The notes under the pieces are model-generated. The model saw only the letters and a program-made list of their open reading frames with translations. It had not been told where the DNA came from and did not search any database. A stretch of 7,047 nt of DNA from Ruminococcaceae bacterium UBA6364 (GTDB lineage: Bacteria > Bacillota > Clostridia > Oscillospirales > Acutalibacteraceae): NCBI GenBank assembly GCA_002440045.1, contig DJRI01000045.1:1-7047 (forward strand), written 5' to 3'. The translations under genes were made by a program, and so were the position numbers. Shown here piece by piece: positions 5,019 through 7,047 of the stretch (position 1 is its first letter; every line of letters starts with the position of its first letter).

Positions 5019-6929
5019 ATGGTAAAAGTCAAACTTCGTGACGACGTAAAAGAGTTCCCCGAAAACACAACCGCAATGGATATTGCAAAGTCCATCGGCG
5101 CGGGCTTTTTCAAAAATGTTTGCGTCTGCAGGATTGACGGCGAGCTTAAGGATTTGAGAACGCCTATAGAAAAGGATTGCGAGGTTGAGTTTTTAACATT
5201 TGACTCCGACGAGGGCAAAAGGACGTTCCGCCACACGGCGTCGCACGTTCTGGCGCAGGCTGTCAAAAGACTTTATCCCAACGCAAAGCTTGCGATAGGT
5301 CCCGCTATCGACAACGGTTTTTATTACGATTTTGACGTTGAAGAGCCGTTCACGCCCGAGGACCTTGAAAAAATCGAGGCTGAAATGAAAAAAATCGTCA
5401 AAGAGGCTCTGCCGCTTGAGCGGTTTGAAATGACCCCCGACGAGGCGATTGCATATTATAAAAATCTCGGCGAGATTTATAAGGTGGAGCTTGTTGAAGA
5501 GCACGCCGACAAGGGCGAAAACATCAGCTTTTATAAGCAGGGCGAATTTATCGAGCTTTGTGCCGGTCCGCACATTCCCGACACAGGCAGAATAAAGGCG
5601 TTCAAGCTCACTTCGTGCACTGGCGCATATTGGCGCGGAAGCGAAAAGAATAAAATGCTTCAGCGTATTTATGCCACGGCGTTTACAAAACAAGCCGACC
5701 TTGACGAATACCTTGCAAAGATTGAAGAAGCCAAAAAGCGCGACCACAGAAAGCTCGGCAAAGAGCTCGGCCTTTTTGCACTTCTTGACGAAGGCCCCGG
5801 CTTCCCGTTCTTCCTTCCCAACGGAATGACGCTTCGCAACACGCTTATCGACTATTGGCGCGAGGTTCACAAACGCTACGGCTATGTTGAAATTTCAACG
5901 CCTATGATGCTCAACCGCGCCCTTTGGGAGAGAAGCGGCCATTGGGATCACTATAAAGAGAATATGTATACCACGGTAATTGACGATACCGATTTTGCCA
6001 TCAAGCCCATGAACTGCCCCGGCGGAATGCTCGTCTATAAGCTTCAGCCGCATTCATACCGCGATTTGCCGCTTCGTGTTGGCGAATTGGGTCTTGTTCA
6101 CCGTCACGAGCTTTCGGGCGCGCTTCACGGCCTTTTCAGAGTCCGTTGCTTCACGCAGGACGACGCTCACATTTTTATGACGTGGGACCAGATGAAAGAC
6201 GAAATCAAAAACGTTGTACGTCTTTTCGACGAGGTTTATTCGGTATTCGGCCTTTCTTACGAGATAGAGGTTTCGACAATGCCCGAGGACCATATGGGCG
6301 ACATCAAAGATTGGGATTTTGCCACCGAAACGCTTAAAGCGGCTGTTGAAGAAATGGGCAAAACATATACAATCAACGAGGGCGACGGCGCGTTCTACGG
6401 CCCGAAGCTTGACTTCCACCTTGCCGACTCTCTCGGCAGAACGTGGCAGTGCGGAACAATTCAGCTTGATATGCAGCTTCCCGAAAGATTTGAGCTTGAA
6501 TACACGGGTGCCGACGGCGAAAAACACCGCCCCGTTATGATTCACCGCGTTGTTCTCGGCTCTATCGAAAGATTTATCGGCGTTATCACCGAGCATTTTG
6601 CAGGCGCATTCCCGATTTGGCTTGCCCCCGTTCAGGTGAAAATTCTTCCCATTGCCGACCGTCACCACGGCGTTTGCCTTGAGCTTCAGAAAAAGCTTGA
6701 TGCATGCGGAATACGCTGCGAGGTCGATTTAAGAAGCGAAAAGCTCGGATATAAGCTTCGCGAAGCACAGCTTATGAAGATTCCGTATATGCTCGTTGTC
6801 GGTGATAAAGAGGCTGAGGACGGCACGGTTTCAGTTCGCCGCCGCGGCGAAGGCGATATAGGCACAAAGAGCGTCGACGAGTTCTTGAATATCGCCCTTG
6901 ACGAAATCAAAAATAAAACCATAAGATGA
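5019..6929 (+). CDS. thrS: Threonyl-tRNA synthetase
   Basis: This 636-aa class II synthetase attaches threonine to tRNA-Thr and edits mischarged serine. The TGS domain covers about 1-62. The editing domain has H72/H76 in HTASH and C181/H185 in CAGPH, equivalent to the HxxxH and CxxxH editing sites. The catalytic core has zinc ligands C333 (MNCPGG), H384 (DDAHIF) and H509 (MIHR), motif 2 around HRHELSGALHGLFRVR, and motif 3 GSIERF with R518. The anticodon-binding domain is about 533-630. All key residues and the length are typical. I start at the ATG at 5019, 9 nt after AAAGGA (5004-5009). The ATG at 5010 abuts that site, and in-frame codons back to 4827 lie inside the T-box leader. Regulation is by tRNA-Thr charging. 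Confidence 0.98.
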   Translation: MVKVKLRDDVKEFPENTTAMDIAKSIGAGFFKNVCVCRIDGELKDLRTPIEKDCEVEFLTFDSDEGKRTFRHTASHVLAQAVKRLYPNAKLAIGPAIDNGFYYDFDVEEPFTPEDLEKIEAEMKKIVKEALPLERFEMTPDEAIAYYKNLGEIYKVELVEEHADKGENISFYKQGEFIELCAGPHIPDTGRIKAFKLTSCTGAYWRGSEKNKMLQRIYATAFTKQADLDEYLAKIEEAKKRDHRKLGKELGLFALLDEGPGFPFFLPNGMTLRNTLIDYWREVHKRYGYVEISTPMMLNRALWERSGHWDHYKENMYTTVIDDTDFAIKPMNCPGGMLVYKLQPHSYRDLPLRVGELGLVHRHELSGALHGLFRVRCFTQDDAHIFMTWDQMKDEIKNVVRLFDEVYSVFGLSYEIEVSTMPEDHMGDIKDWDFATETLKAAVEEMGKTYTINEGDGAFYGPKLDFHLADSLGRTWQCGTIQLDMQLPERFELEYTGADGEKHRPVMIHRVVLGSIERFIGVITEHFAGAFPIWLAPVQVKILPIADRHHGVCLELQKKLDACGIRCEVDLRSEKLGYKLREAQLMKIPYMLVVGDKEAEDGTVSVRRRGEGDIGTKSVDEFLNIALDEIKNKTIR

Positions 6930-6933
6930 TGTG

Positions 6934-6964
6934 AGCTGTTAGCTGTTAGCTATTAGCTTTTAGC
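6934..6964 (+). repeat. AGCYNTT heptanucleotide array, right copy
   Basis: Four head-to-tail units, AGCTGTT, AGCTGTT, AGCTATT and AGCTTTT, plus a final AGC begin 4 nt after the thrS stop. The pattern equals that of the array at the 3' end of the HAD gene, and the orientation relative to the adjacent gene is the same. Each unit contains an AGCT palindrome, but the array does not fold into a strong hairpin. Function unknown. Confidence 0.85.
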
Positions 6965-6965
6965 G

Positions 6966-7002
6966 CGCGGCTTTGCCGCGATTATATCCCGCGTAAACGC
7001 GG
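6966..7002 (+). repeat. Two tandem GC-rich hairpins after thrS
   Basis: CGCGGC (6966-6971) pairs with GCCGCG (6975-6980) around TTT. Eight bases later, CCGCG (6989-6993) pairs with CGCGG (6998-7002) around TAAA. Neither is followed by a U-tract on the plus strand, so these are poor intrinsic terminators. They could stabilise the thrS mRNA 3' end or form a REP-like element together with the adjoining heptad array. The remaining bases, 7003-7047, show no gene or recognisable site. Confidence 0.55.
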
Positions 7003-7047
7003 AAAAATATAGGAAAATGCTGCGTATTTTGGCGGGCGGCAGGGGTT

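Noticed and set aside
24..6964. The window as an insertion sequence or transposon with terminal inverted repeats
   Set aside because: There is no transposase, recombinase or target-site duplication in view. The content is housekeeping genes, and the end repeats are simple heptads attached to gene 3' ends.

Overview
The window looks like a chromosomal segment of a Firmicute of the class Clostridia, probably an uncultured gut or rumen type. Four things suggest this: the rpmH-rnpA-yidD-yidC-jag gene order, a T-box riboswitch controlling thrS, consensus SigA-type promoters, and AGAAAGG/GGAG-type Shine-Dalgarno sites. No database was searched, so the taxonomy is inference.

Layout. On the minus strand (1559 to 36) a two-gene operon encodes an Mrp/NBP35-type Fe-S carrier ATPase, followed 3 nt later by a YjjG-type HAD nucleotidase. 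A 270-bp divergent region (1560-1829) holds a promoter for each direction, a hairpin between them and a palindrome over the mrp start site. On the plus strand, rpmH (44 aa), rnpA (GTG start), yidD (4-nt overlap with rnpA), yidC and jag run from 1830 to 4701 as one apparent operon. Only 12 bp after the jag stop, a new promoter drives a threonyl T-box leader (specifier ACC) and thrS (5019-6929). The last 118 bases hold a heptanucleotide repeat array and two GC-rich hairpins but no gene.

How the genes fit together. rpmH and rnpA supply a ribosomal protein and the RNase P protein. YidD and YidC act in membrane-protein insertion, and Jag (KhpB) is an RNA-binding protein usually encoded next to YidC. 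In many Firmicutes this block lies between dnaA/oriC and mnmE-mnmG. Here the left neighbour is the divergent mrp-HAD pair, the right neighbour is thrS, and I saw no DnaA boxes in the intergenic gaps. The block therefore appears detached from its usual oriC setting.

The genes themselves are ordinary housekeeping genes with intact catalytic motifs, and I found no evidence of a new defence, mobile or biosynthetic system. The least explained signals are the AGCYNTT heptad arrays at both window ends, in inverted orientation. Each lies at the 3' end of a gene, and the left array supplies the last four codons and the stop of the HAD gene.
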